Shown: positions 16,797-26,807 of the stretch, piece by piece | Layout of the letters: every line of letters starts with the position of its first letter | Position numbering within the stretch: the first letter of the stretch is position 1 | Assembly: GCF_019456655.1 (NCBI RefSeq) | Contig: NZ_CP080332.1 | Coordinates: 1,178,001-1,242,000 of the forward strand | DNA from: Mycolicibacterium diernhoferi | Lineage (GTDB): Bacteria; Actinomycetota; Actinomycetes; Mycobacteriales; Mycobacteriaceae | Direction of reading: 5' to 3' | Length of the DNA stretch: 64,000 nucleotides | Notes under the pieces: model-generated | The model's input: the letters and a program-made list of their open reading frames with translations, nothing else | Database searches by the model: none | What the model was told of the DNA's origin: nothing | Program-made: the position numbers and the translations under genes

Positions 16797-18496
16797 GACG
16801 GTGCCAGACGTCCCCACAACTTCGGCGAGCGGCGCTGGAAGCCCGATTCCCGGAATGGGCCCCGCGGCCGATGCACCGGTGGTTGGATCACATCGCCGAC
16901 GAGTTCCCGGGCCGTGACTTCATCGTCACCGATGCACGCGACTACTCCTACCGTGAGATGCAACGGTGGTCGTGTGATCTCGCCAGGGGGCTGGCGGCCC
17001 GGGGGCTGGGCAAGGGCGACCATGTCGCGGTCCTGATGGCGAACCACCCGGAGTATGTTGCGCTGAAGTTCGCGATCAGCCGGCTGGGCGCGGTGATCAT
17101 CCCGATCAACATCAACTATCAGCGTGACGAATTACGGTTCATACTCACGGATTCGGAAGCCAAGGCGTTGGTCGTCATGACCGGCTTCGGTGCGCGGGAC
17201 TATCTCGGCTTACTCGACGACACGATCCCAGGGTGGAACGGCGCCTGCCGGCCGGCAGATCTGTCGAACCTGGGATTCATCGCCCAGTTCGAAACGACAG
17301 TGCCGGCCCGCGACGGCGTGCCGACACTCTCCGAACTCGCCTGCGGGGGAGGGGAGGATCCGGATGTTCCGGTCGGCGGGGACGACCCCAGCGTCATCTT
17401 CTACACATCCGGCACCACGGGCTCGCCGAAGGGCGTGATCTGGAGCCACGACGCCGAGGCGCGAATCGCCTACGGGGCGGCCCTCACCCGTGCATTCGGT
17501 GACGGCTGGCGGGTGCAGGCCGCACTGCCGCTCTTTCATGTGATGGCCAACAACGAGGCCCTGCACGCGGCGATGTTCGTCGGCGGAGCGTACATCCCCC
17601 GGTTACGGTTCGACGTCGCAGACTTCGTAACGGCGATCCAGCGACATCGCCCGACGGAGATCGTCACGGTCCCCACCATGACGGTGGCACTGTGCGAATC
17701 CGATGAGGCGGCGGCCGCCGACACCAGTTCGCTCGTCGCCCTGATGTGCGCGGGGGCAAACGCGCCGGCCTGGCTCTGGGAGCGCGCCGCCGAAGCCCTC
17801 GGCGTGCAGGAGATGACCACGGCGTACGGCATGACCGAAACCGGGGGAGCACCCGCGGCGGCCAGACCCGAGTTGGGCGTCGAGCACGTGTCCACCACCG
17901 TCGGCCAGGTCCGGATGGGCGGTGTGGCGGCCGCACCCGACATGAATGGCCTGCTGGCCGAGGTCGCGACCGTGGACCCGGATACCGGTGAGCGTTTGCC
18001 GGAAGGGGCTGAGGGCGAACTCATCTCGCGCGGACCCACCAATGCCATCGGCTACTGGAAGCGGCCCGAGGCGACGGCCGAGACCTTTCGGGACGGGTGG
18101 GTCTTCACCGGTGATCTGGCCCGCATCCTGGCCGACGGCTCGATCGTCCTGACCGGCCGGAAGAAGGAGATGATCCGTAGCGGCGGCGAGAACTTCGCGC
18201 CCAAGGAGGTCGAGGATCTACTGACCCGGCATCCGGCGGTGAGCCAGGCGTACGTCGTCGGCGTCCCGGACGTGAAGTGGGGCGAGTCCTGCTGCGCCTG
18301 GATCGTGCGCGAACCCCATACCGAGGTCAGCGCCGAGGAACTGATCGAGTTCTGCCGGGACAAGCTGGCCGCGTTCAAGCGGCCACGGCAGGTGTTGTTT
18401 CTCGCGGCCGAGGATCTGCCGAAGACGCCGACCGGCAAGGTGCAGAAGTTCGTCCTCGTCGAGATGGCCGTGCAGGCAATCGCGGGAGCCGGCTGA
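16793..18496 (+). CDS. Acyl-CoA synthetase (AMP-binding, FadD-like)
   Basis: 567 aa. Adenylate-forming motifs: FYTSGTTGSPKGV (residues about 203-215), AYGMTETGG, DGWVFTGDLARI, GRKKEMIRSGGENFAPKEVE and PKTPTGKVQKF with catalytic Lys549. It converts a carboxylic acid to its CoA thioester with ATP. It overlaps the preceding gene by 4 nt and is a close paralogue of the synthetase at 25007, suggesting two related acids or two pathway stages. Confidence 0.93.
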   Translation: MRRCQTSPQLRRAALEARFPEWAPRPMHRWLDHIADEFPGRDFIVTDARDYSYREMQRWSCDLARGLAARGLGKGDHVAVLMANHPEYVALKFAISRLGAVIIPININYQRDELRFILTDSEAKALVVMTGFGARDYLGLLDDTIPGWNGACRPADLSNLGFIAQFETTVPARDGVPTLSELACGGGEDPDVPVGGDDPSVIFYTSGTTGSPKGVIWSHDAEARIAYGAALTRAFGDGWRVQAALPLFHVMANNEALHAAMFVGGAYIPRLRFDVADFVTAIQRHRPTEIVTVPTMTVALCESDEAAAADTSSLVALMCAGANAPAWLWERAAEALGVQEMTTAYGMTETGGAPAAARPELGVEHVSTTVGQVRMGGVAAAPDMNGLLAEVATVDPDTGERLPEGAEGELISRGPTNAIGYWKRPEATAETFRDGWVFTGDLARILADGSIVLTGRKKEMIRSGGENFAPKEVEDLLTRHPAVSQAYVVGVPDVKWGESCCAWIVREPHTEVSAEELIEFCRDKLAAFKRPRQVLFLAAEDLPKTPTGKVQKFVLVEMAVQAIAGAG

Positions 18497-18525
18497 CGCT
18501 ACCTCCCGCGGTTGCCTTCCGTGAC

Positions 18526-19512
18526 TCAGCGGTTGACGTCGACCACGAGCCGGCCGTTGATCTCACCGGCCAGGATCTGCTGCGAAGCGGCGGCCGCATC
18601 GGCCAGCCCGATCGTGCGGGTGACCGACTCGAGCCGATCGAGATCGAGTGCGTCGTCGAGCAATTGCCACGCTGCGATGCGGTCTGCGGCGGCAGCGTAC
18701 ACCGACTCGATGCCGACCACGGTGGCTCCGCGGAGGATGAACGGCATGGCCGTCGTGGTGAATTTCCGACCCTTGGCGACGCCGACGACGGCCACCACAC
18801 CGCCGTAGCGCAGCTGGCCCAGCAGGCCGGTCATCACGTCGCTACCGACATTGTCGATCGCGGCGGCCCAGCGCGCCTTTTCCAGTCCGGCGTTGCTTTC
18901 CGGGACGGTCGGCGCCACGACGTCGACGGCACCCAATGCCCGCAGGGATTCGCGCTCGGCCTCGACATGGCGGGTCGACGCCACCGCGTCATAGCCCAGT
19001 GCGGACAACAGGTTGATCGCCACCGAGCCCACCCCACCGGATGCGCCGGTCACCAGTACCGGGCCGCTCTCGGGCGTGATACCGAGGCGACGGATCGCCG
19101 CAACAGAGAGCGCTGCGGTGTACCCCGCGGTGCCGATGGCCGCGGCGTCCTTCGTGGTGAACCGTCGGGGTACCGGAAGCAGCCAGTCACCCGGCACCCG
19201 AGTGCGCTGGGTCAGACCGCCATCGCGGTCGGTACCGATACCGAAGCCGTTGAGCACCACCCGATCTCCGGCCGTCCACCGAGGATGCGTAGATTCGGCC
19301 ACCACACCCGCGAAGTCGATGCCGGGGATCAGGGGCAGCATCCTGGGTAGTGCAGAGCCCGGGGCCATGGTGAGCCCGTCCTTGTAGTTCAGGTCGGAGT
19401 ACTCGACATCGACCACCACATCTCCGGCCGGTAACGCGGACTCGTCCAGTTCGGTGACGGTGACTTCCCCCGTTTCGCTGTTGAGAAGTTGTACTGCAGA
19501 GAACGTGCCCAT
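18526..19512 (-). CDS. Zinc-independent MDR oxidoreductase (AcuI-like quinone/acrylyl-CoA reductase)
   Basis: 328 aa from ATG 19512 (GGAA upstream; the longer frame beyond has no similarity). VEYSDLNYKDGLTMAPGS, PLIPGIDFAGVV, GTAGYTAALSV and VTGASGGVGSVAINLLSALGY (NADP-binding) match the AcuI/YhdH group that reduces acrylyl-CoA or enone substrates. Convergent with the synthetase. Its promoter side holds a partial reverse copy of the GATTTC box (about 19586-19601) followed at 26 nt by TACGCT, so it may belong to the same activator regulon (weak). Confidence 0.9.
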   Translation of the reverse strand: MGTFSAVQLLNSETGEVTVTELDESALPAGDVVVDVEYSDLNYKDGLTMAPGSALPRMLPLIPGIDFAGVVAESTHPRWTAGDRVVLNGFGIGTDRDGGLTQRTRVPGDWLLPVPRRFTTKDAAAIGTAGYTAALSVAAIRRLGITPESGPVLVTGASGGVGSVAINLLSALGYDAVASTRHVEAERESLRALGAVDVVAPTVPESNAGLEKARWAAAIDNVGSDVMTGLLGQLRYGGVVAVVGVAKGRKFTTTAMPFILRGATVVGIESVYAAAADRIAAWQLLDDALDLDRLESVTRTIGLADAAAASQQILAGEINGRLVVDVNR

Positions 19513-19677
19513 GGCTTTTCTGTTCCTTTTCGGTGGCGGATCTACGCCGCGACAGCGTAGACCGAACCGGCTCATCGACCTGGATGAAATCTGGGCGGCG
19601 ACTTCCTCCCCGTCGTCGGTGGCAGCGGGTTGTGGCCGTCCTAGGCTGACCCAATCCAGAAGAAGGGGAGTACAGCT

Positions 19678-20547
19678 GTGCAGATCGGTGTTTTGTACCC
19701 GCAGATGCAGGCCGGAGGAGATCCCTCCCACGCGGCCCGATTCGCAAAAGCGGTCGAGGACTTGGGGTTTGACTACCTCCTGATCACCGACCATCCGCTC
19801 GGTGCGGCGCACGTAGACCGGGATCCGCCTCTGGAGGGCGACACCGACGAGAACAACACCTTCCACGACCCGTTCGTCCTGATGGGTTACCTGGCCGGCG
19901 TCACCGAGCGCCTCGAGCTCTCCACCGGTGTGCTGGTGCTGCCTCAGCGCCAGACCGCACTGGTGGCGCGGCAGGCGGCCGACGTGGACCTGTTCTCCGG
20001 TGAGCGGTTGCGACTCGGAGTCGGGGTGGGCTGGAACTACGTGGAATTCGAGGGTCTCAACGAGAACTTCAAGACCCGGGGCGCGCGCCAGGAAGAACAG
20101 ATCGAACTGATGCGCAGGCTGTGGTCCGAACCGGTGGTGGATTTCACCGGACGTTTCCACCGCATCGACCGGGCCGGGATCAATCCCCGGCCCAAGCGAT
20201 CCATCCCGATCTGGTCGGGTGGGTTCGGCGAACGCGCCTGGGACCGTGCCGCGCGGCTGTCCGACGGGTTCATCTTCTGGGGCTACGGCGGGGTCGACGA
20301 GGCGGTGAAGACCATTGCCGACATCCGTGAACGGGTCACGTCCTACGGGCGCTCGGCCGCGGACTTCGGTGGCGAGTACACATCGCTGAGCAACTTGTCC
20401 GACAACCTGGTCGCCGAGTGCAACGGCTGGCGTGAGGGTGGGGGCACCCACTTCGCGGTGTGCACGCTGGACTTCGGCTTCGACACCGATATCGACGCGC
20501 ACATCGACTACATCACCAAGGTCGCCAAAGAGCTGGGTGTGTCCTGA
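19678..20547 (+). CDS. LLM-class oxidoreductase, probably F420-dependent
   Basis: 289 aa from GTG 19678 (GGGAG upstream). MQIGVLYPQMQAGGD, DLGFDYLLITDHPLGA, LELSTGVLVLPQRQTALVARQAADVDLFSGERLRLGVGVGWN and EFEGL are typical of the F420-type LLM subgroup. Reduced F420 could come from Fgd at the window's left edge. Divergent from the AcuI-like gene, closed by a perfect hairpin. Confidence 0.87.
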   Translation: MQIGVLYPQMQAGGDPSHAARFAKAVEDLGFDYLLITDHPLGAAHVDRDPPLEGDTDENNTFHDPFVLMGYLAGVTERLELSTGVLVLPQRQTALVARQAADVDLFSGERLRLGVGVGWNYVEFEGLNENFKTRGARQEEQIELMRRLWSEPVVDFTGRFHRIDRAGINPRPKRSIPIWSGGFGERAWDRAARLSDGFIFWGYGGVDEAVKTIADIRERVTSYGRSAADFGGEYTSLSNLSDNLVAECNGWREGGGTHFAVCTLDFGFDTDIDAHIDYITKVAKELGVS

Positions 20548-20570
20548 CCAACCGGCCGACCCGATCACGG

Positions 20571-20602
20571 AAGACCGCGCATGCCCGGCATGCGCGGTCT
20601 TT
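20571..20602 (+). terminator. Terminator after LLM 19678
   Basis: AAGACCGCGCATGC / GCATGCGCGGTCTT, perfect 14-bp stem, T-rich tail. Confidence 0.85.
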
Positions 20603-20633
20603 CTGCCGTGGGCGATGTGATGCACCTTGCAGC

Positions 20634-20661
20634 TTTCCCCAAGTTCGCGCCCGCCGATTTC
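20634..20661 (+). promoter_or_regulatory. Putative activator box, copy 3
   Basis: TTTC (20634-20637), N16, CCGATTTC (20654-20661). It ends 36 nt before the -10 TAGCCT (20698-20703). The flanking TTGCAGC is shared with copy 1. Confidence 0.65.
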
Positions 20662-20697
20662 TCCGTCCGGCGATAGTGTCCGCAGCCTCGCCGTGAA

Positions 20698-20703
20698 TAG
20701 CCT
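20698..20703 (+). promoter_or_regulatory. -10 element of a leaderless cupin operon
   Basis: TAGCCT ends 7 nt before ATG 20711, the same geometry as the cupin at 15425; no clear -35. Confidence 0.6.
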
Positions 20704-20710
20704 GATCTGC

Positions 20711-21046
20711 ATGACAACTCTTCTGGCCAGTGCAAATGACGTCACGTTCGATCTCGCCGACTACGACTCCGGCAACGGCATCCCGCCGGTCAAGGTGGGC
20801 ATCCAGGAACTCGAGAAGGTCAACAGCACCACCGTCGGTGTGTGGGAGGTTCATCCCGGTGTGCTGGTCGGTGTCCCGGACACCGAGGAGGTTTTCATCG
20901 TGATCTCCGGTGACGCCACCATCACTTCCGCCGGCGATGCCGAGCCGATCGTGGTCGGCCCGGGCTCCGTGATCCGTCTCAAGGTCGGACAGGAGACCCG
21001 CTGGGACGTCCGCGAGACGGTCCGCAAGTTCTGGGTCCACGCCTGA
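20711..21046 (+). CDS. Small cupin (cupin_3/DUF861-like), paralogue 2
   Basis: 111 aa. VGVWEVHPGVLVGVPDTEEVFIVISGDATI and GSVIRLKVGQETRWDVRETVRKFWV align with the cupins at 15425 and 44253. No His is left at the metal-binding positions (VPDTEE), so catalysis by a bound metal is unlikely. First gene of a unit with hydrolase, NYN protein and LLM. Confidence 0.85.
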   Translation: MTTLLASANDVTFDLADYDSGNGIPPVKVGIQELEKVNSTTVGVWEVHPGVLVGVPDTEEVFIVISGDATITSAGDAEPIVVGPGSVIRLKVGQETRWDVRETVRKFWVHA

Positions 21047-21162
21047 TGTGACGATGCCGCCGCCGGACGCCCTCCGCCGGCGGCATTCGCGTCCAGCTGC
21101 CATGGCAGCCGGATCGGCCCTCGCCCTCTTTCCCGAAACGCGGCGCCCCTTAGGAGAAAACA

Positions 21163-22035
21163 ATGCGCTTCAACAAGCTTCCCGGTACCTCGTATCAAGA
21201 TCCCGCCGAGATCGATGTCCAACTCGATCTGATCTACCACATGTGGGATCTGCCGCAGTACACGGATTTCTGGCAGGCCGAGAGCGCCCAGGCAACGGCG
21301 GAGCTCAAGCCAATCGAAGATATCCGCGTCGGCACCCGTGACGAAGAGCGCATCGACGTGTTCAAGGCCGCCAAGCCGAACGCGCCGATCGTGATCTTCG
21401 TCCACGGTGGTTGGTGGATGATGTGCACCCGCAAGTTCTTCACCTGTGTGGCGCGGGGCTTGAACGAACGCGGCTACACCGTCATCATCAGTGACTACGC
21501 GCTGACCCCGAAGGTCGGTATCCCCGATATCACCAATGCCACCCGCGCCGCCGTCATCTGGGCGTACGAGAACGCCGAGAGCATCAACGGCGACAAGGAA
21601 CGCATCTTCGTCACCGGTCATTCCGCAGGCGGTCATCAGACCGGCATGATCGCCATCACCGACTGGTCGCACTTCGGCGTCCCGCAGGATGTCGTCAAGG
21701 GCGCGGCCCCGATCAGCGGCGTGTTCGACCTGCGTCCGTTCCAGTACAGCTGGTTGCAGGATCGGCTCCAGCTGTCCACCGAATCGGCACTGTTGGAGAG
21801 CCCGCTGTTCCACATCTCGGATGCTGTACCCCCGAATTTCGTGATCCTGGGCGATGAGGAGTCGGTCGAGTTCCACACCCAGTCGGAGAAATATCACCAG
21901 GCCCTGCTCGACGCCGGGCACCAGTCGAAACTGCTTGCAGTTCCTTACGGGGACCACCAAACCGTTCTGCAGACGCTGATCGACCCCGAGTCCGAAATGA
22001 CCCAAGAGCTGGACGATTTCTTTCGCGGCTGCTGA
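21163..22035 (+). CDS. Alpha/beta hydrolase, kynurenine-formamidase-like
   Basis: 290 aa. Oxyanion motif HGGWW (81-85), nucleophile S154 in TGHSAGGH, acidic residue in FVILGDEESVEF and H265 in YGDHQTVL form a complete triad. The HGGWW plus GHSAGG pattern is that of the kynurenine formamidase/arylformamidase-type esterases, so an amide, formamide or ester opened after LLM oxidation is a reasonable substrate class (inference). It sits between a cupin and the NYN gene. Confidence 0.88.
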   Translation: MRFNKLPGTSYQDPAEIDVQLDLIYHMWDLPQYTDFWQAESAQATAELKPIEDIRVGTRDEERIDVFKAAKPNAPIVIFVHGGWWMMCTRKFFTCVARGLNERGYTVIISDYALTPKVGIPDITNATRAAVIWAYENAESINGDKERIFVTGHSAGGHQTGMIAITDWSHFGVPQDVVKGAAPISGVFDLRPFQYSWLQDRLQLSTESALLESPLFHISDAVPPNFVILGDEESVEFHTQSEKYHQALLDAGHQSKLLAVPYGDHQTVLQTLIDPESEMTQELDDFFRGC

Positions 22036-22062
22036 GCGACAACTCTCGAACCGGAGGACACC

Positions 22063-22632
22063 ATGAGCAAGACTTCTGTATTCATCGACGGCGGCCGCTT
22101 CTACGACGCGATCCATGCGCGTGCCTGCTCTGTCGACATCGACTACGCGGCCCTGATGCGCACCGTTGCGGGCGCCGCTGAACTGGCGAACCTGAACTTC
22201 TACCTGAGCCCGATCCTCGCGGACGTGTACCCGGCACGGACCCGGCATCACCAGGCCGTGCTCGACATGGTGGCCGATCAGGGCTTCACCGTGAAGAAGG
22301 GGCGCACCGAGGTCGTCTACTCGACTTACCAGGAGCGTGGCATCGAGGGCTGGATGTCCGCGGACATTGTGCGGGATGCCGCCGGCACCGATGCGGACAC
22401 CATCCTCGTCGTGAGCCAGCGACCCGAGCTGGTTCCGGCTGTGCAGGCGGCCCGTGAAATGGGTAAGCGCGTCGAGGTCGCGTTCTTCACCAACAAGTTC
22501 GACCCCACCCCGACCGAACTCTCCGACGCCGCCGATGCGTTCAAGGAGATCACGGTGCACGACATCCTGTCGGTGCCGTGGATCGGCCCAGACCCGCACC
22601 GGGTGCGCGCAGCATTGCGCCCCGGCGCCTGA
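22063..22632 (+). CDS. NYN-domain (PIN-like) protein with altered active site
   Basis: 189 aa. The N-terminus VFIDGGRFYDAI carries the first conserved acid (D9), followed by NLNFYLSPILADVYPAR and a second candidate acid in MSADIVRDA (D101). Where NYN nucleases have the SGDSDF acidic motif this protein has VVSQRPELVPAV (116-127), so the third metal-ligand cluster is missing. NYN proteins are usually metal-dependent RNases; this one may be non-catalytic or changed. GGAGGACACC precedes the ATG. It lies between a hydrolase and an LLM gene, spacings 27 and 30 bp, so clearly an operon member. Confidence 0.8.
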   Translation: MSKTSVFIDGGRFYDAIHARACSVDIDYAALMRTVAGAAELANLNFYLSPILADVYPARTRHHQAVLDMVADQGFTVKKGRTEVVYSTYQERGIEGWMSADIVRDAAGTDADTILVVSQRPELVPAVQAAREMGKRVEVAFFTNKFDPTPTELSDAADAFKEITVHDILSVPWIGPDPHRVRAALRPGA

Positions 22633-22662
22633 TCACACACGTAGAGAACGGAATTCAGAGTC

Positions 22663-23712
22663 ATGAAGTGGAGCATCATCCAGGAGGCCGATCGCACCTC
22701 CAGTACCAACGAAGAGCGTTACCACGAGGTGCTCGACGAGGTAGCACTCGCCGACAAGATGGGCTTCCACGCCTACGGATGCTCGGAGCAGCACTTCTTC
22801 GCGCCGAAGTTCACGGTGTCGGCGCCTGAGGTGCTCTACGGGGCCATCGCCATGCGGACCGAGCGCATCATCATCCGGCCGATGATCGCTGTCCCGATGA
22901 CCTGGCATCATCCGATCCTGATCGCCGAGCGTCTTGCCGCGGTGGACATGTTGTCCCATGGGCGTACCGAATTCGCCAGCGGGCGTGGTGTCAACGCGAA
23001 CACCCTCAACATCTTCGGTGTCGATCCGGAGGACACCCGGGAGATCTACGCCGAGGCGGCGGATGCGCTCGAGGCGATCTTCGACAACCCCGACGAGGCA
23101 GAGCACCACGGTAAGTACTGGGATTTCCCGAAGGTGCAGGTCATTCCGCAGCTCAAGGACCAGCGGTACCCACGGATGTCGATGGCGGCCAGCAGCTTGG
23201 GGTCCCATGAGATCGCCGGTGAACGTGGTTACGGCGTCATCGCCTTCGAGAACTTCTTCGGTTTCGGGTTCCTGCAGGACAGCATCGACACCTACAAGAA
23301 GGCGATCGCCCAGACCAAGGTCGCCCCGGAACGGGTCAACAACCGCGTCGGCCTGTGTGTGGGTGCCGCGTTCTGCGGTACCACGACCGAGAGGGCCCGC
23401 GAGCAGTCCGGGCAGGAGGTTCTCGACTACTTCGAGATGGCGGTCGGTGTCTATCGGGATGCGCAGGACAGTCCGGCGTTCAAGCACCTGAACATTGCCG
23501 GGCTGCTGGGACGGATCGGCGATCTGGATTGGTTGGTGGACAACACTTCCGGAGTGATGCTCGGTGATCCCGACTACTTCATCCGCCGGGCCGGGAAGCT
23601 GGCGGAGATGGGCGTCGACGAGATCGTGTTGCGGATCGACGGGATCCCGCACGAAGACATCATGGAGACCATCGAGCTCATCGGGCGCGAGGTCATCCCC
23701 GCAACCTCGTAG
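22663..23712 (+). CDS. LLM-class flavin-dependent oxidoreductase, paralogue of 14232
   Basis: 349 aa. MKWSIIQEADRTSS, GFHAYGCSEQHFFAPKF, APEVLYGAIAMRTERIIIRPM, NIFGVDPEDTREIYAEAADALEAIF and ELIGREVIPATS parallel the protein at 14232 along the whole length. Last gene of the cupin-hydrolase-NYN-LLM unit. Likely an FMNH2-dependent monooxygenase. Confidence 0.88.
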   Translation: MKWSIIQEADRTSSTNEERYHEVLDEVALADKMGFHAYGCSEQHFFAPKFTVSAPEVLYGAIAMRTERIIIRPMIAVPMTWHHPILIAERLAAVDMLSHGRTEFASGRGVNANTLNIFGVDPEDTREIYAEAADALEAIFDNPDEAEHHGKYWDFPKVQVIPQLKDQRYPRMSMAASSLGSHEIAGERGYGVIAFENFFGFGFLQDSIDTYKKAIAQTKVAPERVNNRVGLCVGAAFCGTTTERAREQSGQEVLDYFEMAVGVYRDAQDSPAFKHLNIAGLLGRIGDLDWLVDNTSGVMLGDPDYFIRRAGKLAEMGVDEIVLRIDGIPHEDIMETIELIGREVIPATS

Positions 23713-23745
23713 CGGTCAGCGCAACTGACCGGTCTACGCGGATGG

Positions 23746-23784
23746 AGGTCCGCCGGCAGCCGACGTCGTCTGCCGGCGGACCTT
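23746..23784 (+). terminator. Terminator after the NYN-LLM operon
   Basis: AGGTCCGCCGGCAG / CTGCCGGCGGACCT, perfect 14-bp stem followed by TCTT. Confidence 0.85.
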
Positions 23785-23795
23785 CTTCGTGTTGA

Positions 23796-24824
<1,029 letters not shown>

Positions 24825-25006
24825 GGCAGCGGCCGAACTTGTTGAGGTCATGAAAGTCGGCAACCGATGTTTGGCGACTTCGGACGTAGCCGCGCCAAGT
24901 AGGTGTCCATACCGTTGGACGGCAAAGTCGGTGCTCCTTGTCCAGGTGTGAGGCCCGATGTGTGTGAAGCCTGTTGGCTGCGGAGAAAGAGAGAGGGGCG
25001 TGACTC

Positions 25007-26719
25007 ATGGCGCAGACACCGTCTCCGAGTGAGCGTAGAGCGGCGTTGGAAGCCCGATTCCCGACCTGGGAACCGCGGCCCATGCATGAGTGGCTGGCCC
25101 GGGTCACCGAAGAGTTCGGTGACCGGGAGTTCATCGTCACCGACGAGCGGACCTTCACCTATCGCCAGATGCTGCAGTGGTCCCGCGACGTGGCTGCTGG
25201 GCTGGCGACCCGGGGGATCGGCAAGGGCGACCACGTCGCCGTGGTGATCGGCAATTACCCCGAGTATGTGGCGGTCAAGTTCGGGATCAGCGCCCTCGGT
25301 GCGGTGATCGTCCCAGTCAACACCATGTACCTGCGGGACGAATTGGCTTTCGTGCTGCGGGATTCCCGGGCCAAGGCCCTGATCACCATGACGGCGTTCC
25401 GTACCCAGGACTACCTGGGCATGCTGGACGAAATCGCACCCGGCTGGGATGCCGACGGTGCCGGTGACGCGCTGCCCGATCTGCGGTTCATCGCCCAGTT
25501 CGAGGCGATGGCCCCCGCCCGGCCAGGTGTTCCGACGATTGCCGATGTCGCCAGGTGGGGACGGACGGCCGCAGTGCCACCCGTGCAGATGAGTGCCGCA
25601 GACGTCAGCGTCATCTTCTACACCTCCGGCACCACCGGCTCGCCCAAGGGTGTGCTGTGGAGTCACGACGCAGAGGCCCGGGTGGGCTACGGAGGGGCGC
25701 TGTCGCGGGCATTCGGCGACGGTTGGCGTGTGCAGACGGCGCTGCCGCTGTTCCACGCGTTCGCCAACAACGAAGGTCTGCACGCGTCGATGTTCGCCGG
25801 TGGCGCCTTCATTCCGCGACAGAGCTTCGAAGTCGAGGACTTCGTGTCGTCGATCGTGCGGCACCGGCCCACCGAGATGGTGACGGTTCCGACGATGGTG
25901 GTGGCGCTGTGCGAATCGGAGTCGGCCGCCGCGGCGGACACCAGCTCGCTGGTGGGGCTGATGTGCGCGGGTGCGCCGGCGCCGGTCTGGTTGTGGGAGA
26001 AGGCCATCGAGCTCTTCGGAGTGGAAGAGCTGACCACCGGTTTCGGCATGACCGAAACGGGCGCCGGGCCGGTGTCTTCGCGGCCGGAAATGGGCATCGA
26101 ACACGTTGCCACCACCGTCGGCCAACCCAAGATGGGTGGGGTGGCGGCCACGCCGGGGATGGACGGACTGCTCAGCGAGGTGCGCACGGCGGACCCGGTG
26201 ACGGGCGACTTTCTTCCGGATGGTGTTGAAGGTGAGTTGATCTCGCGGGGTCCGACCAATGCGTTGGGATATTGGCAGCGCCCGGAGGCCACCGCCGAGA
26301 CCTTCCGGGACGGTTGGGTGTTCACCGGCGATCTCGGACGGGTCCTGGCGGACGGATCGATTGTCCTGACGGGTCGCAAGAAGGAGATGATCCGTTGTGG
26401 TGGCGAGAACTTCGCGCCCAAGGAAGTCGAGGAACTGTTGTCCGGCCACCCCGCGGTGAGTCAGGCTTTTGTCGTCGGCGTGCCGGACGTGAAGTGGGGC
26501 GAGATCTCCTGCGCCTGGATCGTGCCGGACGCCGGCGCGACCGCCACCGCAGATGAATTGATCGAGTTCTGCCGGGACAAGCTGGCTGCCTTCAAGCGGC
26601 CCCGGCTGGTGTATTTCATCGCCGCGGAGGATCTGCCCAAGACGCCGACCGGCAAGGTGAAGAAGTTTGTGCTGGCCGATATGGCCGCAAAGGAGTCTGC
26701 CCAGGTGGCGGCCGGCTGA
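25007..26719 (+). CDS. Acyl-CoA synthetase, paralogue of 16793
   Basis: 570 aa. Shares nearly every motif and long stretches with the synthetase at 16793 (RRAALEARFP-W-PRPMH-WL, FYTSGTTGSPKGV, MTETG, GRKKEMIRCGGENFAPKEVEEL, PKTPTGKVKKF with the adenylation Lys). ATP-dependent CoA activation of a carboxylate. The upstream 180 bp has no six-site palindrome. Confidence 0.93.
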   Translation: MAQTPSPSERRAALEARFPTWEPRPMHEWLARVTEEFGDREFIVTDERTFTYRQMLQWSRDVAAGLATRGIGKGDHVAVVIGNYPEYVAVKFGISALGAVIVPVNTMYLRDELAFVLRDSRAKALITMTAFRTQDYLGMLDEIAPGWDADGAGDALPDLRFIAQFEAMAPARPGVPTIADVARWGRTAAVPPVQMSAADVSVIFYTSGTTGSPKGVLWSHDAEARVGYGGALSRAFGDGWRVQTALPLFHAFANNEGLHASMFAGGAFIPRQSFEVEDFVSSIVRHRPTEMVTVPTMVVALCESESAAAADTSSLVGLMCAGAPAPVWLWEKAIELFGVEELTTGFGMTETGAGPVSSRPEMGIEHVATTVGQPKMGGVAATPGMDGLLSEVRTADPVTGDFLPDGVEGELISRGPTNALGYWQRPEATAETFRDGWVFTGDLGRVLADGSIVLTGRKKEMIRCGGENFAPKEVEELLSGHPAVSQAFVVGVPDVKWGEISCAWIVPDAGATATADELIEFCRDKLAAFKRPRLVYFIAAEDLPKTPTGKVKKFVLADMAAKESAQVAAG

Positions 26720-26742
26720 CCGGCACCGCTGAATAGGGCGCT

Positions 26743-26752
26743 TACACGTGTA
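26743..26752. promoter_or_regulatory. Perfect palindrome TACACGTGTA
   Basis: Flanked by GCGC on both sides (GCGCT-TACACGTGTA-GCGC), about 10 bp upstream of operator C. A possible second regulator site on the same promoter. Confidence 0.4.
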
Positions 26753-26762
26753 GCGCAATAAC

Positions 26763-26780
26763 ACACCAACCAGTCGGAAT
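26763..26780. promoter_or_regulatory. TetR-type operator, site C
   Basis: ACACCAACCAGTCGGAAT, 13 of 18 positions match the consensus; the most degenerate of the six. It lies 28 bp before the start of the split FabG operon. Confidence 0.6.
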
Positions 26781-26807
26781 ATAGACTGTCGGGAAGGCAG
26801 GAACACA

